Under the pieces are notes generated by a model, which was given only the letters and a program-made list of their open reading frames with translations, ran no database searches and was not told the DNA's origin. A program made the translations under genes and the position numbers. Below, one piece after another: positions 18,429 through 27,663 of a stretch of 64,000 bases of DNA (positions within the stretch are counted from its first letter, which is position 1; every line of letters starts with the position of its first letter). This DNA is from Rhodophyticola sp017644125 (GTDB taxonomy: Bacteria; Pseudomonadota; Alphaproteobacteria; Rhodobacterales; Rhodobacteraceae), in the NCBI RefSeq assembly GCF_042140125.1, contig NZ_CP159473.1; one strand, written 5' to 3'.

Positions 18429-18929
18429 ATGGCAGGCAGCAAGCTCGACCCGATCGACAGAAAGATTCTGGCCGAGCTGCAGGACGATGGCCGCATGACC
18501 AATGTGGAACTGGCAAAGCGCGTCGGCATCTCCGCGCCGCCCTGTCTGCGCCGGGTTCGCACGCTGGAAGAGGCGGGGTACATCAAGGGGTATCACGCCG
18601 ATGTCGATGCCCGTCAACTGGGCTTCGAGGTGCAGGTCTTCGCGATGGTCGGGCTGCACAGCCAGGCGGAGGCCGATCTGGTCGCCTTCGAAAGCCTGTG
18701 CCGGTCCTGGCCGCTGGTGCGCGAATGCCACATGCTGAATGGCGAGATCGACTTCATCCTGAAATGCGTGGCCCCTGATCTGAGCAGCTTCCAGACCTTC
18801 CTGACCGAGCATCTGACCTCGGCGCCCAATGTCGCATCGGTCCGCACGTCACTGGTGATCCGCGGTGCCAAGGACGACCCGGGTGTGCCTTTTGACGTCA
18901 TGGAGGATCGGTTGAGCCAGTCGGCATGA
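18429..18929 (+). CDS. Lrp/AsnC family transcriptional regulator
   Basis: A 166-residue regulator with an N-terminal helix-turn-helix (DRKILAELQDDGRMTNVELAKRVG split across residues 10-33, then ISAPPCLRRV) and a C-terminal ligand-binding RAM domain. It is divergent from trxB, with about 215 bases between them, and its stop overlaps the start of the sulfotransferase gene (ATGA), so both are probably co-transcribed. The target and effector are not evident. Confidence 0.9.
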   Translation: MAGSKLDPIDRKILAELQDDGRMTNVELAKRVGISAPPCLRRVRTLEEAGYIKGYHADVDARQLGFEVQVFAMVGLHSQAEADLVAFESLCRSWPLVRECHMLNGEIDFILKCVAPDLSSFQTFLTEHLTSAPNVASVRTSLVIRGAKDDPGVPFDVMEDRLSQSA

Positions 18930-20581
18930 AGAAGCCGGTACTCCCGCCGAAGCAACCGTCCATATCCGAGGCGTATCAGGCCGCGCTCAAGGCGCAGCAG
19001 GCCGGGCGGCTCGCCGACGCCCGAAAAGGCTATCTGGATATTCTCAAGCAGAAACCGCTGGCCGAGCCGATGTTCCAGATGGGCGAGATCAGCGCCAGAA
19101 CGGGCGATCTGCCCGGTGCAGCCAAATGGTATCGGCGCGCGCTCAAGCTGAAGCCAAGGGAGCCCGCGCTTTGGCAGGCTCTTGCGCGGGTCAGCCGCGG
19201 GGGGGAACGCGAAAAGGTCTTGCGTCAGGCGAAGGCGGCGGGGGTGCCCCTCAGATCGACCGCGGCCGAGCTGGTGGCCAGGGCCGACGATCTGCTGGCC
19301 GCCGGGCAGGGCGAGAAAGCCAGACAGACCTATCGCGCCGCGATCAAGGCGGGCGGGCCGGCCGTGCAGGTTCTGACCCACATGGGAACACGGCTTGGCG
19401 ATGCCGATGACCATGACGGCGCCCTGTCCGTCCTCACCGAAGCCATTGCGCTGGCCCCGACGGCTGCGGTGCCCAGGGTTGCCCGCGCGGCCTTGTTTCA
19501 GACCCTGGGCCAACTGGACAGGGCCGAGGCCGACCTGCGCGCGGCGCTGCAATCCGCACCCGCCCATGGCGGCGCGTGGCTGGCGCTCATGCGCGGGCGC
19601 AAGCAGGCAAAGGGTGCCCCGGATGTGACCGAGCTGGAGGCGCGGCTGGCCGACGGGGTCAGCGATCCGGAAGCCAGGCGGCTGATGTGTTTTGCCCTGG
19701 CCAAGGCGCTGGAGGATCAGGGGCGTTATGACGAGGTTTTCGCCCATCTCAATGTCGCCAACCGGATCACGGCGAGGAAGTTTCCGTATGGATTTGACAG
19801 CGATCTGAAAACGGCGCGGTCACGGCTGCGGAGCTTTGAGCCCGATCTATTCGACGGGTATTCCGATATCGCACCGATTTTCGTGACCGGCCTGCCCCGG
19901 TCGGGGACAACGCTGGTGGAGACGATTCTGGGTGCCCATCCCGGTGTCACCCCGGGCGGGGAAATGGCTTTGTTCAGGGATACGATCACGCCATTGGTCG
20001 AGGCGCAGAGCGCCGGGCGACACCCCTCTCCGGAGGCCTGGGAAAAGGCGGGCGCAGCCTGGGCCGAGAAGGTGCGGGCCAGGCTGGGCCCGAGGCGCCC
20101 GACGGATAAATCCATCTCTACCTTCGCGCAGATGGGCCATGTGGCCCGCGCCCTTCCGAACGCAAAATTCATTCTGCTGGACCGCGACCCGCGCGATGTG
20201 GGCCTGTCTATCTACAAGAACCTGTTTCCCGACGGGTTGCATCGTTACGCCTATGATCTGGCCGAGATCGGCCGGTACATTCGGCTTTTCGAGACGGTAA
20301 CCGCCGCCTGGCAGGAGCGATTGCCGGGCCGTGTGAAAGTGATTTCGTACGAGGCGCTGACAGACGATCCGGAGCCGCAGATCCGCGAGCTTCTGGATTT
20401 CTGCGGGTTGAGCTGGGACCCTGCCTGTCTCAATCCCGAGCGGACCGGGCGGGCCGTCAAGACCCTGAGCGTGGCGCAGATCCGTCAGCCGATCAATCGC
20501 GGCTCCGTACAGGCGTGGCGACGGTTCGAGAACGATCTGCAACCTCTGATCAAGGCGCTGGAAACAGAGATCACGCTCTGA
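18926..20581 (+). CDS. TPR-containing sulfotransferase
   Basis: A 551-residue protein. The N-terminal half (about 10-260) consists of tetratricopeptide-like helical repeats. The C-terminal half is a PAPS-dependent sulfotransferase domain with the 5'-phosphosulfate loop TGLPRSGTTLVETIL near residue 318 and the 3'-phosphate segment LLDRDPRDVGLSIYKN. It should transfer sulfate from PAPS to an unknown acceptor such as a polysaccharide, lipid or tyrosine. It is translationally coupled to an Lrp regulator, and a PAPS-forming enzyme is encoded about 2 kb upstream. Confidence 0.85.
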   Translation: MKKPVLPPKQPSISEAYQAALKAQQAGRLADARKGYLDILKQKPLAEPMFQMGEISARTGDLPGAAKWYRRALKLKPREPALWQALARVSRGGEREKVLRQAKAAGVPLRSTAAELVARADDLLAAGQGEKARQTYRAAIKAGGPAVQVLTHMGTRLGDADDHDGALSVLTEAIALAPTAAVPRVARAALFQTLGQLDRAEADLRAALQSAPAHGGAWLALMRGRKQAKGAPDVTELEARLADGVSDPEARRLMCFALAKALEDQGRYDEVFAHLNVANRITARKFPYGFDSDLKTARSRLRSFEPDLFDGYSDIAPIFVTGLPRSGTTLVETILGAHPGVTPGGEMALFRDTITPLVEAQSAGRHPSPEAWEKAGAAWAEKVRARLGPRRPTDKSISTFAQMGHVARALPNAKFILLDRDPRDVGLSIYKNLFPDGLHRYAYDLAEIGRYIRLFETVTAAWQERLPGRVKVISYEALTDDPEPQIRELLDFCGLSWDPACLNPERTGRAVKTLSVAQIRQPINRGSVQAWRRFENDLQPLIKALETEITL

Positions 20582-20651
20582 CCCGGCCGCAGAACAGAGA
20601 AAAGACGGCCATTCTAGCCGCCCTCTCTTGCAAGCATTCCGCTCGATGGTT

Positions 20652-20783
20652 TCAGCTGGCCTTGTCGAGCAATTCGCCCGTCTCCGCCCGCTTTCCTGCC
20701 CGGACCTGTCGTTCCCAGGGCATCCGGATCAGGTCTTTCCGGCTTTCAGCCAGAACCGATGTCATCCAACGCCGCGTTTCCAT
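20652..20783 (-). CDS. Small Trp/Arg-rich protein, 43 residues
   Basis: A short frame on the minus strand starts at ATG 20783, with AAAGGA eight bases upstream, and ends at 20652. The product starts METRRWMTSVLAES and contains MPWERQVRAGKR. The strong ribosome-binding site, and a resemblance I recall to small Roseobacter proteins with a tryptophan near the start and an MPWxRGxR-like core, argue that it is real. The family memory is not checked. The function is unknown; the net positive charge would suit nucleic-acid or membrane contact. Confidence 0.5.
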   Translation of the reverse strand: METRRWMTSVLAESRKDLIRMPWERQVRAGKRAETGELLDKAS

Positions 20784-21069
20784 GTCCCAGTTCCTTTGTG
20801 CAGATCTTGTGGCTCGCCCGGGCGCACTGCCCGTCTTGCAACAATCTGCACATTCAATGGGGCAGTCTTGCGACTTTTATCCTAATTTCCCGTAAAAATC
20901 CGTGGCGAAAATGTGGCCCCGTCGCCGTGCGTTTCAACTCGGTTTTCATGAAATTCGATGGATCGATCTGGCCGGTTTGAGGCAGAGCCGCGGCAGGGCC
21001 TGCCCATACCTTGCCCAAATCGGCGATGCCTGGCCGCCAAAAGAGATGGGCCGATGAGGTCACGAAGGG
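20784..21069. other. Non-coding stretch between the small ORF and pgeF
   Basis: Together with 20582-20651 this makes a gap with no other supported gene. It is more AT-rich than its surroundings around 20860-20960. I saw no tRNA-like fold. It probably holds the promoter of the small minus-strand gene. Confidence 0.4.
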
Positions 21070-21843
21070 CTAAAGCCGAATCGCCGAGATAAGGCGGCCG
21101 TAATCGGCCGCGCCCTCATGGGTCGCCCGGCGGTAGGAGTAGAAATGCGAGGGGTCGGAATAGGTGCAATGCCGCGTCCATTCCGCCTGCGCAATGCCTG
21201 CCGCGCGCAGACGCATCAGCCCGTAGGCCGGAAGATCGAACAGATACCTGTCGCCCGGCCCGTTGATGAAGAAGCGCGCGGTTTCCGGATCGTCGTCAAG
21301 AAACCGGTCGATGAACTCCGGACCGACCTCATAGGCGCGTTGGCTGATCGTGGGGCCGATCACCGCGCGAATATCCTCGCGCCGCGCGCTGGCCTCCACC
21401 ATGACCTCGATCGTGCGTTCAAGCACACCGTCCAGGGCGCCTTTCCACCCGGCATGGGCGGCCCCGATCACCCCCGCGATTGGGTCCGCGAACAGGACGG
21501 GCTGGCAGTCGGCGGTCAGCACGGCAATCGCGGTGCCCGGTGTCGCGGTAACGATCCCGTCTGCGCGGGGGACCGGATCGGGGCGCCCATCGGTGACCAG
21601 AACGGCATCGCTCGAATGCACCTGATAGATCGTCACCAGGCGGTCCCTGTCGACGCCCATCGCATCGGCCACCCGGTCCCGGTTCATGGCGACGATTTCC
21701 GCCTGATCCGAAGACCCGCCGCCGCAATTCAAGCCCTCGAAAACACCCGAGGAGGCTCCGCCCTTCCGGGTGAAGAAGCCATGTCTCACGCCGTCCAGCA
21801 GGCTGGAGGTCAGAGGCTCAAGGCGTGTCGTGACCGGGGACAT
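21070..21843 (-). CDS. pgeF: Peptidoglycan editing factor / purine nucleoside phosphorylase-like protein (YfiH family)
   Basis: A 257-residue protein of the YfiH/LACC1 family, previously called polyphenol oxidases, with reported roles in peptidoglycan precursor editing and purine nucleoside cleavage. The zinc-ligand segments are present: QVHSSDAV, LTADCQPVLFAD and GAAHAGWKGAL. I start at ATG 21843, which overlaps the end of midA by 26 bases. It is the third gene of an lgt-midA-pgeF run. Confidence 0.88.
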   Translation of the reverse strand: MSPVTTRLEPLTSSLLDGVRHGFFTRKGGASSGVFEGLNCGGGSSDQAEIVAMNRDRVADAMGVDRDRLVTIYQVHSSDAVLVTDGRPDPVPRADGIVTATPGTAIAVLTADCQPVLFADPIAGVIGAAHAGWKGALDGVLERTIEVMVEASARREDIRAVIGPTISQRAYEVGPEFIDRFLDDDPETARFFINGPGDRYLFDLPAYGLMRLRAAGIAQAEWTRHCTYSDPSHFYSYRRATHEGAADYGRLISAIRL

Positions 21844-22915
21844 CGGGGGCAGCGGGCTCCAGGGCAGGCAATGGCGGGGCGTCGGGCGGGCAAAGGCCCA
21901 TGACTTTGAACAAGGTTCCCATTTCATCGGGGTGCGTCAACCGCTTGTGGGCGGCGATATGCTGTTCGCGCGCCGGGCCGCTCAGTTTCGCGGCGAGTCT
22001 TTCGGCGCGCATGCCGATCCCCAGGCGTTCGAGAAACATGCCCTGCGGGACAAGCGTGGTGGCGCGCGCGGGCGCCGCGGCGCGGGCCAGCGGCCCGAAT
22101 GCCAGATGTGCGGTGAGATCGGCGGTGCCCGGATCCTGCAGCGGGTCGACCGTGCCGTGCCCGGCAACCGCCTGAAGCGTATCGCCCCGGCTTTCCCAAT
22201 CGCCATAATCCACGATCAGGGCGGCACCCCCGTCCTTGGCGATGCGCCTGCCGATCTCTTCGGCCAGCGGCAGGGCGGGGGCGTTCAGTTCAACCAGATG
22301 GCCGGGCGGGGTGGTCTGCAGAACGTCATCCAGCGCCGCGATCCCCCGTTCGGGGCCAAGCCCCCAGAACAGGCGGCTGCCATCGGTCCCGATCTGGCGT
22401 TCATGCCACCCGGTGTCCGCCCGCAGAAACTGGCGGATCGGCAGGGCATCGAAGAACTCGTTCGCGACAAGAAAGAGCGGACCGTCCGGGAGATCGCCGA
22501 CATGGTCGCAAAAGAACGGCTCCTGCCCCCGCAGCGCGGCCTTCTGGCGGGCCCGCAAAACCGGCGAAGCCTCCACCAGTGCCAGTCGCATCGCGGCGTG
22601 AAACCCTTCCACGATCGCGGTGGCGCGCAAGATATCGGCCATCAGCGTCCCGCGCCCCGGCCCCAGTTCGGCCAGCACGAAATGGGGGGGACGCCCCTGA
22701 TCCAGCCATACCTGCGCCAGCCACAGGCCAAGGATTTCGCCGAACATCTGGCTGATTTCGGGCGCGGTGATGAAATCGCCCCTGGTGCCGAGCGGATCGC
22801 GGGTCGTGTAATAGCCGTCGCGCGGATTGAGTAGGCATTCGGTCATGTATTCCGAGACGGAAATCGGTCCTGTCCGGACGATCCGCGCAATCAATCGACG
22901 CCCAAGCGGTGTCAC
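21818..22915 (-). CDS. SAM-dependent protein arginine methyltransferase, NDUFAF7/MidA family
   Basis: The 365-residue protein has the hallmark start of this family (EYMTECLLNPRDGYYTT) and the segment GDFITAPEISQMFGEILGLW, plus the SAM-site region ELGPGRGTLMADIL. Mitochondrial homologues methylate an arginine of complex I subunit NDUFS2 during assembly; the bacterial role is probably similar. It starts with GTG at 22915, overlapping the lgt stop (GTGA). Confidence 0.88.
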   Translation of the reverse strand: MTPLGRRLIARIVRTGPISVSEYMTECLLNPRDGYYTTRDPLGTRGDFITAPEISQMFGEILGLWLAQVWLDQGRPPHFVLAELGPGRGTLMADILRATAIVEGFHAAMRLALVEASPVLRARQKAALRGQEPFFCDHVGDLPDGPLFLVANEFFDALPIRQFLRADTGWHERQIGTDGSRLFWGLGPERGIAALDDVLQTTPPGHLVELNAPALPLAEEIGRRIAKDGGAALIVDYGDWESRGDTLQAVAGHGTVDPLQDPGTADLTAHLAFGPLARAAAPARATTLVPQGMFLERLGIGMRAERLAAKLSGPAREQHIAAHKRLTHPDEMGTLFKVMGLCPPDAPPLPALEPAAPDVPGHDTP

Positions 22916-23826
22916 GCGGCGCGCCTGCGGGCGAGGACGATGATGGCAATGCCGATCAGCAGCATGGGCAGCGACAGGAGTTGCCCCATGCTGAGCCCGA
23001 TTTCAGGGCTGAGCGAGATCACGTGGCCAAGCGGATTGTCCGGCGTGATGAATTGCGGGTCCGCCTGACGGAAGTATTCGACGATGAACCGGCCAAGCCC
23101 GTAGCCCGCCAGAAACAGGCCCATGATCTGCCCCGGGATTTTCAGCCAGCCGCGGCGATAGATCAGCCACAGGATCACGGCGCCCAGAAGCAGGCCTTCC
23201 AGCCCGGCCTCATAAAGCTGCGAAGGGTGGCGCGCGCAAAGCGTTTCCCAGGCGCGTTCCACCAGACCGACCGGGCCGGGGCAGCTTTGCGCGTACTCTC
23301 CGGGAAAGATCACCCCCCATGGCGCGTCCGTGGGCCGCCCCCAGAGTTCGGCATTGATGAAATTCGCGATCCGCCCCAGAAGCAGCCCCGGCGGCGTCGC
23401 CATCGCCATCGCGTCGCCCACGCTGGCCATCGGCAGCTTGTGGACCCGGCAGAACAGCGCCCCTGCGATGACCACGCCCAGAAGCCCGCCATGGAAGGCC
23501 ATGCCGCCCTGCCAGATCATCGGAATCTCCGCCGGGTTCTGCAGGTAATAGCTCGGCTGGTAGAACAGAACGAAACCGAGCCGCCCACCCAGAATGACCC
23601 CGATGATGACCCAGGTGACCAGGTTTTCCACATGCTCCGGCGTCATCGGCGCGGTGTTGCCCGGCCAGATTGCCGGACGCCGGACCGCCATTACCACCAG
23701 ACGCCAGCCGATCAGAAGGGCCGCGATATAGGCCAGGGCGTACCAGCGCAGCGCCAGTTCGAATCCTCCGATGGTGAACGAGATCAGTTCCGGCGAAATG
23801 TCGGGGAAGGGAATGGCGGCCTGCAT
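22912..23826 (-). CDS. lgt: Prolipoprotein diacylglyceryl transferase
   Basis: A 304-residue inner-membrane enzyme with about seven membrane segments that attaches diacylglycerol to lipobox cysteines. The Lgt signature reads LLGRIANFINAELWGRPT, and MAFHGGLLGVV holds the conserved histidine. ATG 23826 (MQAAIPFPDI) has GGAGA upstream; a longer frame to 23883 is unlikely. It leads the run lgt-midA-pgeF. Confidence 0.93.
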   Translation of the reverse strand: MQAAIPFPDISPELISFTIGGFELALRWYALAYIAALLIGWRLVVMAVRRPAIWPGNTAPMTPEHVENLVTWVIIGVILGGRLGFVLFYQPSYYLQNPAEIPMIWQGGMAFHGGLLGVVIAGALFCRVHKLPMASVGDAMAMATPPGLLLGRIANFINAELWGRPTDAPWGVIFPGEYAQSCPGPVGLVERAWETLCARHPSQLYEAGLEGLLLGAVILWLIYRRGWLKIPGQIMGLFLAGYGLGRFIVEYFRQADPQFITPDNPLGHVISLSPEIGLSMGQLLSLPMLLIGIAIIVLARRRAA

Positions 23827-23939
23827 GGGGTCTCCGTTGCCTGTGATTGGCCAGTGGATGGGGTGTGCCTGCGGCGAAGTCAACCTTGATCCAGGCGCCT
23901 TGCGCCGCCATATCAGTCGTTGGCGACATGGAGGCTCTG

Positions 23940-24191
23940 ATGCAGACCCGCAACAAGATCATGGAAGATATCTCGCAGCTTATGACCAACGCGATGGGCG
24001 TGGCTCAGGGCGCGAAGGACGAGGCCGAGACGGCGATGAAGTCGATGATGGATCGCTGGCTGGCGGATCGCGATTTCGTGACCCGCGAGGAATTCGATGC
24101 CGTCCGTGCCATGGCGCAGAAGGCAAGGGAAGAGAATGAGGCGCTGAAAGCGCGGATTGAGACGCTTGAGGCCGGCAAAGCCAAAAAGTAA
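23940..24191 (+). CDS. ubiK: Accessory factor UbiK family protein (BMFP domain)
   Basis: An 83-residue coiled-coil protein with the BMFP pattern MQTRNKIMEDISQLMTNA, DRDFVTREEFDAVRAMAQKA and a C-terminal heptad region. Relatives assist ubiquinone synthesis or membrane fusion. The start is ATG 23940, with GGAGG at 23930-23934. The gene is divergent from lgt, with about 110 bases between. Confidence 0.85.
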   Translation: MQTRNKIMEDISQLMTNAMGVAQGAKDEAETAMKSMMDRWLADRDFVTREEFDAVRAMAQKAREENEALKARIETLEAGKAKK

Positions 24192-24240
24192 TCCCGGCAT
24201 GACCATCCTTTTGGCCAATTAGGCCTCTAAACCGGGTGGC

Positions 24241-24768
24241 ATGATCATCAATCTGCCCTCGCAAGACCCGGTTGTTTCCGTCGCTCATACGGTCTTCCGC
24301 GCCGCCTTTGTCGGCGCCGTCTGGACCGGGGTGATCGTCGCCGCGCAAATGTTCATCCTTGCCGTCTTCTACGGCTCGGGCGCTGTGCTTTCGGCCTTTT
24401 TCGGCCTGATCCTCGGCACTGGCATCAGTTTCGTCATCTGGCTTCCGGGGCTTACGGTCGCGGTCCTTTTCGCCCGCCACCTGATCCGGCGGGACCTGCT
24501 GGCGCATCCGCGGTTCTGGCCGATCTGGACCGGCGCCTCCGCCTGTCTGGCGGCATTCCTGCTCAGCCTGCTGTCGACCCAGGGCATCGGCGTGCTGATA
24601 TCGTATCTGCCGATCCTGTCTCCCGCGCCTTTGGGCGGTGCCTCTGCAGGCCAGTTTCCGGTCTGGAACTCGCTGCTTGCCGCGGCGATCTGCGGGTCGG
24701 TCGGGATATGGGTCGGGGCAAGCCTGGGGCGGGGCCTCAACCACGAAAAACTGGCCTCATCCGCGTGA
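24241..24768 (+). CDS. Membrane protein of unknown function, four helices
   Basis: The 175-residue product has four hydrophobic segments (about residues 20-42, 48-75, 95-118 and 145-165) and no motif I recognise. It follows ubiK on the same strand with a 49-base gap. The polar ends are short, so it is probably a structural or stress-related membrane protein; that is a guess. Confidence 0.65.
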   Translation: MIINLPSQDPVVSVAHTVFRAAFVGAVWTGVIVAAQMFILAVFYGSGAVLSAFFGLILGTGISFVIWLPGLTVAVLFARHLIRRDLLAHPRFWPIWTGASACLAAFLLSLLSTQGIGVLISYLPILSPAPLGGASAGQFPVWNSLLAAAICGSVGIWVGASLGRGLNHEKLASSA

Positions 24769-24805
24769 TACGATCGGCCAGACCCGGCCACCTGACCGCA
24801 GCCTG

Positions 24806-24834
24806 TTGACCACTTTCAGATTTCTGTGGATAGA
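24806..24834 (+). promoter_or_regulatory. Weak candidate promoter upstream of ybjN
   Basis: TTGACC (24806-24811) is followed after 17 bases by GATAGA. It lies about 195 bases upstream of the ybjN start, in a gap of 259 bases without any other gene. Confidence 0.3.
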
Positions 24835-25027
24835 GCCGCATCGCGGGGCTTTGCGCGCGAATTCACGAAAATACTGCTTTACAGGCCCGGCTCTACGGCC
24901 CACCATATCTTGTATGGGGTCGGGATCAATCCGGCGACCCATAGGTTAGACACCCAGCTTCTAGTGGGCGTCATGGTCGAAAAGACCAGACCCCGCCGAG
25001 GCTGCTAACAAAAAAGAGGCCTGGGCA

Positions 25028-25531
25028 ATGTCACTTTCCGAGCAGTATTTCGAGACCGACGAGATCCACCCAATCGACATCGTGGAGACGATCGCCACGC
25101 ATCACGATTGGGATTTCGACCGTGTCGCCGATGACCAGATTGCGATGGCGATCGAGGGTCAGTGGCGCACCTATTCGGTCACGCTTGCCTGGTCGTCCTA
25201 TGACGAAACCCTGCGGATGATCTGTACCTTCGATATGGAGCCGCCCGAAGAGATGCTGGGCAAGCTGTACGAAACGCTGAACCTTGCCAATGACAAATGC
25301 TGGGCCGGGGCGTTCAGCTACTGGCATGCGCAACGGCTGATGGTGTATCGCTACGGGCTGGTTCTGGCCGGGGAGCAACTCGCCTCGCCCGAACAGATTT
25401 CCTGCATGGTGGAAACGGCGGTTCTGGCGGCCGAGCGGTATTATCCGGCCTTCCAACTGGCCTGTTGGGGAGATTCAACCCCGTCCGAGGCGATGCAGGT
25501 CGCCATTGCGGAGAGCTTTGGCCGGGCCTAG
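25028..25531 (+). CDS. YbjN domain-containing protein
   Basis: A 167-residue protein with the YbjN fold (related to type III secretion chaperones), seen in HDWDFDRVADDQIAMAIEG, ICTFDMEPPEE and LANDKCWAGAFSYW. YbjN in enterobacteria affects motility and stress responses; the alphaproteobacterial role is not known to me. It is followed by proC after 29 bases. Confidence 0.85.
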   Translation: MSLSEQYFETDEIHPIDIVETIATHHDWDFDRVADDQIAMAIEGQWRTYSVTLAWSSYDETLRMICTFDMEPPEEMLGKLYETLNLANDKCWAGAFSYWHAQRLMVYRYGLVLAGEQLASPEQISCMVETAVLAAERYYPAFQLACWGDSTPSEAMQVAIAESFGRA

Positions 25532-25560
25532 TCTCACCTGCGGCGAATGCCGGAGGGATG

Positions 25561-26373
25561 ATGGATTTCACTGATGTAAAGCGCCGTGGCCTGGTGATGC
25601 TGGGCTGTGGCAAGATGGGGTCGGCGATGCTTGAGGGCTGGCTGGCCAAGGGCTTGCCGTCCGGCAAGGTGTGGGTGATTGACCCGCACCCATCCGACTG
25701 GTTGAGCGCGCGGGGCGTACATCTGAACGCCGATCTGCCTGCCGATCCCGCAATCGCTCTGGTCGCCGTGAAGCCGCAGATGATGGACGACGCCCTGCCG
25801 CAGCTCGCCCGCTACGGCGGTGGAGGTACGCTGGTGATTTCGGTCGCTGCGGGTACACCGGTTGCAACCTTCGAGGCCGCGTTTGGGGAGAACACCCGTG
25901 TGGTTCGCGCGATGCCGAACACGCCTGCCGCGATCGGCAAGGGCATTACCGCGATTATCGGCAACGGGGCATCCGACGCGGACGACATGGATCTTGCCGC
26001 GGCCCTGCTGGAGGCTGTGGGGCAGGTGGTCCGGCTTGAAACCGAAGACCAGATCGACGCGGTAACGGGCGTGTCCGGTTCGGGCCCCGCTTATGTGTTC
26101 TACATGATCGATGCGCTGGCCGCCGCCGCCCGGGCCGAAGGTCTGCCCGATGAGATGGCGATGGATCTGGCCAAGGCCACGGTGGCCGGGGCTGGCGCAC
26201 TCGCCATGGCCGCCGGGGAAACCCCCGAACAGCTTCGCGTCAACGTGACCTCTCCCAATGGCACAACCCAGGCCGGGCTGGAGGTTCTGATGGATCCTCG
26301 AACGGGGCTCGGCCCCTTGATGCGGGCCACGGTCACCGCCGCCGCCGACCGTTCCCGCGCGCTGAAAGGGTAG
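25561..26373 (+). CDS. proC: Pyrroline-5-carboxylate reductase
   Basis: A 270-residue enzyme making proline from pyrroline-5-carboxylate with NAD(P)H. The dinucleotide site MLGCGKMGSAMLEGW starts near residue 13, and VSGSGPAYVFY and TSPNGTTQAGLEVLMD are family signatures. Two ATGs in tandem (25558 and 25561) follow GGAGG; I use the second. It leads a compact run with csaA and a dehydrogenase. Confidence 0.93.
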   Translation: MDFTDVKRRGLVMLGCGKMGSAMLEGWLAKGLPSGKVWVIDPHPSDWLSARGVHLNADLPADPAIALVAVKPQMMDDALPQLARYGGGGTLVISVAAGTPVATFEAAFGENTRVVRAMPNTPAAIGKGITAIIGNGASDADDMDLAAALLEAVGQVVRLETEDQIDAVTGVSGSGPAYVFYMIDALAAAARAEGLPDEMAMDLAKATVAGAGALAMAAGETPEQLRVNVTSPNGTTQAGLEVLMDPRTGLGPLMRATVTAAADRSRALKG

Positions 26374-26377
26374 GCCG

Positions 26378-26716
26378 GTGCCAGAGATCAGTTTCGATGA
26401 CTTTCTAAAGGTCGATATCCGCGTAGGCACGGTCACCCGTGCCGAACCCTTCCCCGAGGCCCGGAAACCGGCAATCAGGCTCTGGGTCGATTTCGGGCCG
26501 GATCTGGGCGAGAGGAAGTCCTCGGCCCAGATCACCGCCCACTATACGCCCGAGGCGCTGGTCGGCCGGCAGGTCATGGCCGTCGTGAACTTTCCCCCCC
26601 GCCAGATCGGCCCCATGCGGTCGGAGGTTCTGGTCCTCGGTGTTTCCGACCCGGAAGGTGGGATCGTCCTTTTGGCGCCCGATATCCCGGTCGAGAACGG
26701 GCAGAGGATGCATTGA
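26378..26716 (+). CDS. csaA: tRNA-binding domain protein, CsaA-like
   Basis: A 112-residue OB-fold protein of the tRNA-binding type with FLKVDIRVGTVTRAEPFPEA and VVNFPPRQIGPMRSEVLVLG. CsaA relatives act as small chaperones or tRNA binders. The start is GTG 26378, four bases after proC, and the stop shares a base with the next start. Confidence 0.88.
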   Translation: MPEISFDDFLKVDIRVGTVTRAEPFPEARKPAIRLWVDFGPDLGERKSSAQITAHYTPEALVGRQVMAVVNFPPRQIGPMRSEVLVLGVSDPEGGIVLLAPDIPVENGQRMH

Positions 26717-27663
26717 TGAAACTGCTGATCTCTCGCCGGCTGCCCGACAGTGTCATGGCCGCGGCGGCGGCGCGCTTCGATGTTACTGACCGTGCCGGGG
26801 ACGGTCCGATGACGCAGGCGGACTGCATCGCGGCACTGACTGAACAGGATGCCGTGATCCCGACCCTTGGCGATGCCTTCGGCGCGGAGGTTTTCGCTGC
26901 CGCCGCATCGCCGCGATGCAGGCTTCTGGCGAATTTCGGGGTGGGGTACAATCATATCGACACCGCCGCCGCAGAGGCCGCGGGAGTCGCGGTCACCAAC
27001 ACGCCCGGCGCGGTCACCGACGCCACCGCAGATATCGCGATGACGCTGATCCTGATGACCGCCCGTCGCGCCGGTGAAGGCGAGCGAATGGTGCGGGCGG
27101 GCCGGTGGACGGGCTGGCACCCGACCCAGATGCTGGGCCTGCATGTCACCGGGAAGACCGTTGCGATCATCGGCATGGGTCGGATCGGTCAGGCGATTGC
27201 ACGGCGTTGCCATTTCGGGTTCGGCTGCCGGATCGTCTATGCCAACCGTTCCGCCAAGACGCTCGATTTTCCGGCCGACCGCCTGTCTCTCCCTGAGGCT
27301 GTGAGCGCGGCGGATATCGTTGTGATCGCCTTGCCGGGCGGCGCGGAAACCCATCACCACATAGATGCCGATGTGCTGGCGGCGATGCGGCCCCACGCCA
27401 TTTTGGTGAACATCTCGCGTGGCGACGTCATCGACGAGACGGCGCTTGTCGCCGCGTTGCAATCCGGCCGGATCGGCGGGGCGGGGCTTGATGTCTACGA
27501 GTTCGAGCCTGCGGTTCCCGAAGCGTTGACACGGATGGAGAACGTCACCCTGTTGCCGCATCTCGGCACGGCGGCTTTGGAGGTGCGCGAGGCGATGGGG
27601 CGGATGGCGCTGGCCAATGTCATCGCCCTGGCGGATGGCCAGCCCTTACCAAACCCGGTTTAG
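26716..27663 (+). CDS. D-isomer-specific 2-hydroxyacid dehydrogenase
   Basis: A 315-residue NAD(P)-dependent enzyme. The nucleotide site is VAIIGMGRIGQAIARR; the catalytic arginine lies in NISRGDVID, the glutamate in YEFEPAVPE and the histidine in LLPHLGTAALEVR. Overall it is close to glyoxylate/hydroxypyruvate reductases, but the substrate cannot be fixed. It is co-directional with and touches csaA, and converges on the GNAT gene with a 4-base overlap. Confidence 0.9.
   Translation: MKLLISRRLPDSVMAAAAARFDVTDRAGDGPMTQADCIAALTEQDAVIPTLGDAFGAEVFAAAASPRCRLLANFGVGYNHIDTAAAEAAGVAVTNTPGAVTDATADIAMTLILMTARRAGEGERMVRAGRWTGWHPTQMLGLHVTGKTVAIIGMGRIGQAIARRCHFGFGCRIVYANRSAKTLDFPADRLSLPEAVSAADIVVIALPGGAETHHHIDADVLAAMRPHAILVNISRGDVIDETALVAALQSGRIGGAGLDVYEFEPAVPEALTRMENVTLLPHLGTAALEVREAMGRMALANVIALADGQPLPNPV

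Noticed and set aside
24840..25010. tRNA-like stretch before ybjN
   Set aside because: Several short complementary pieces are present, but no cloverleaf with T-loop GTTCRA and anticodon arm could be drawn.
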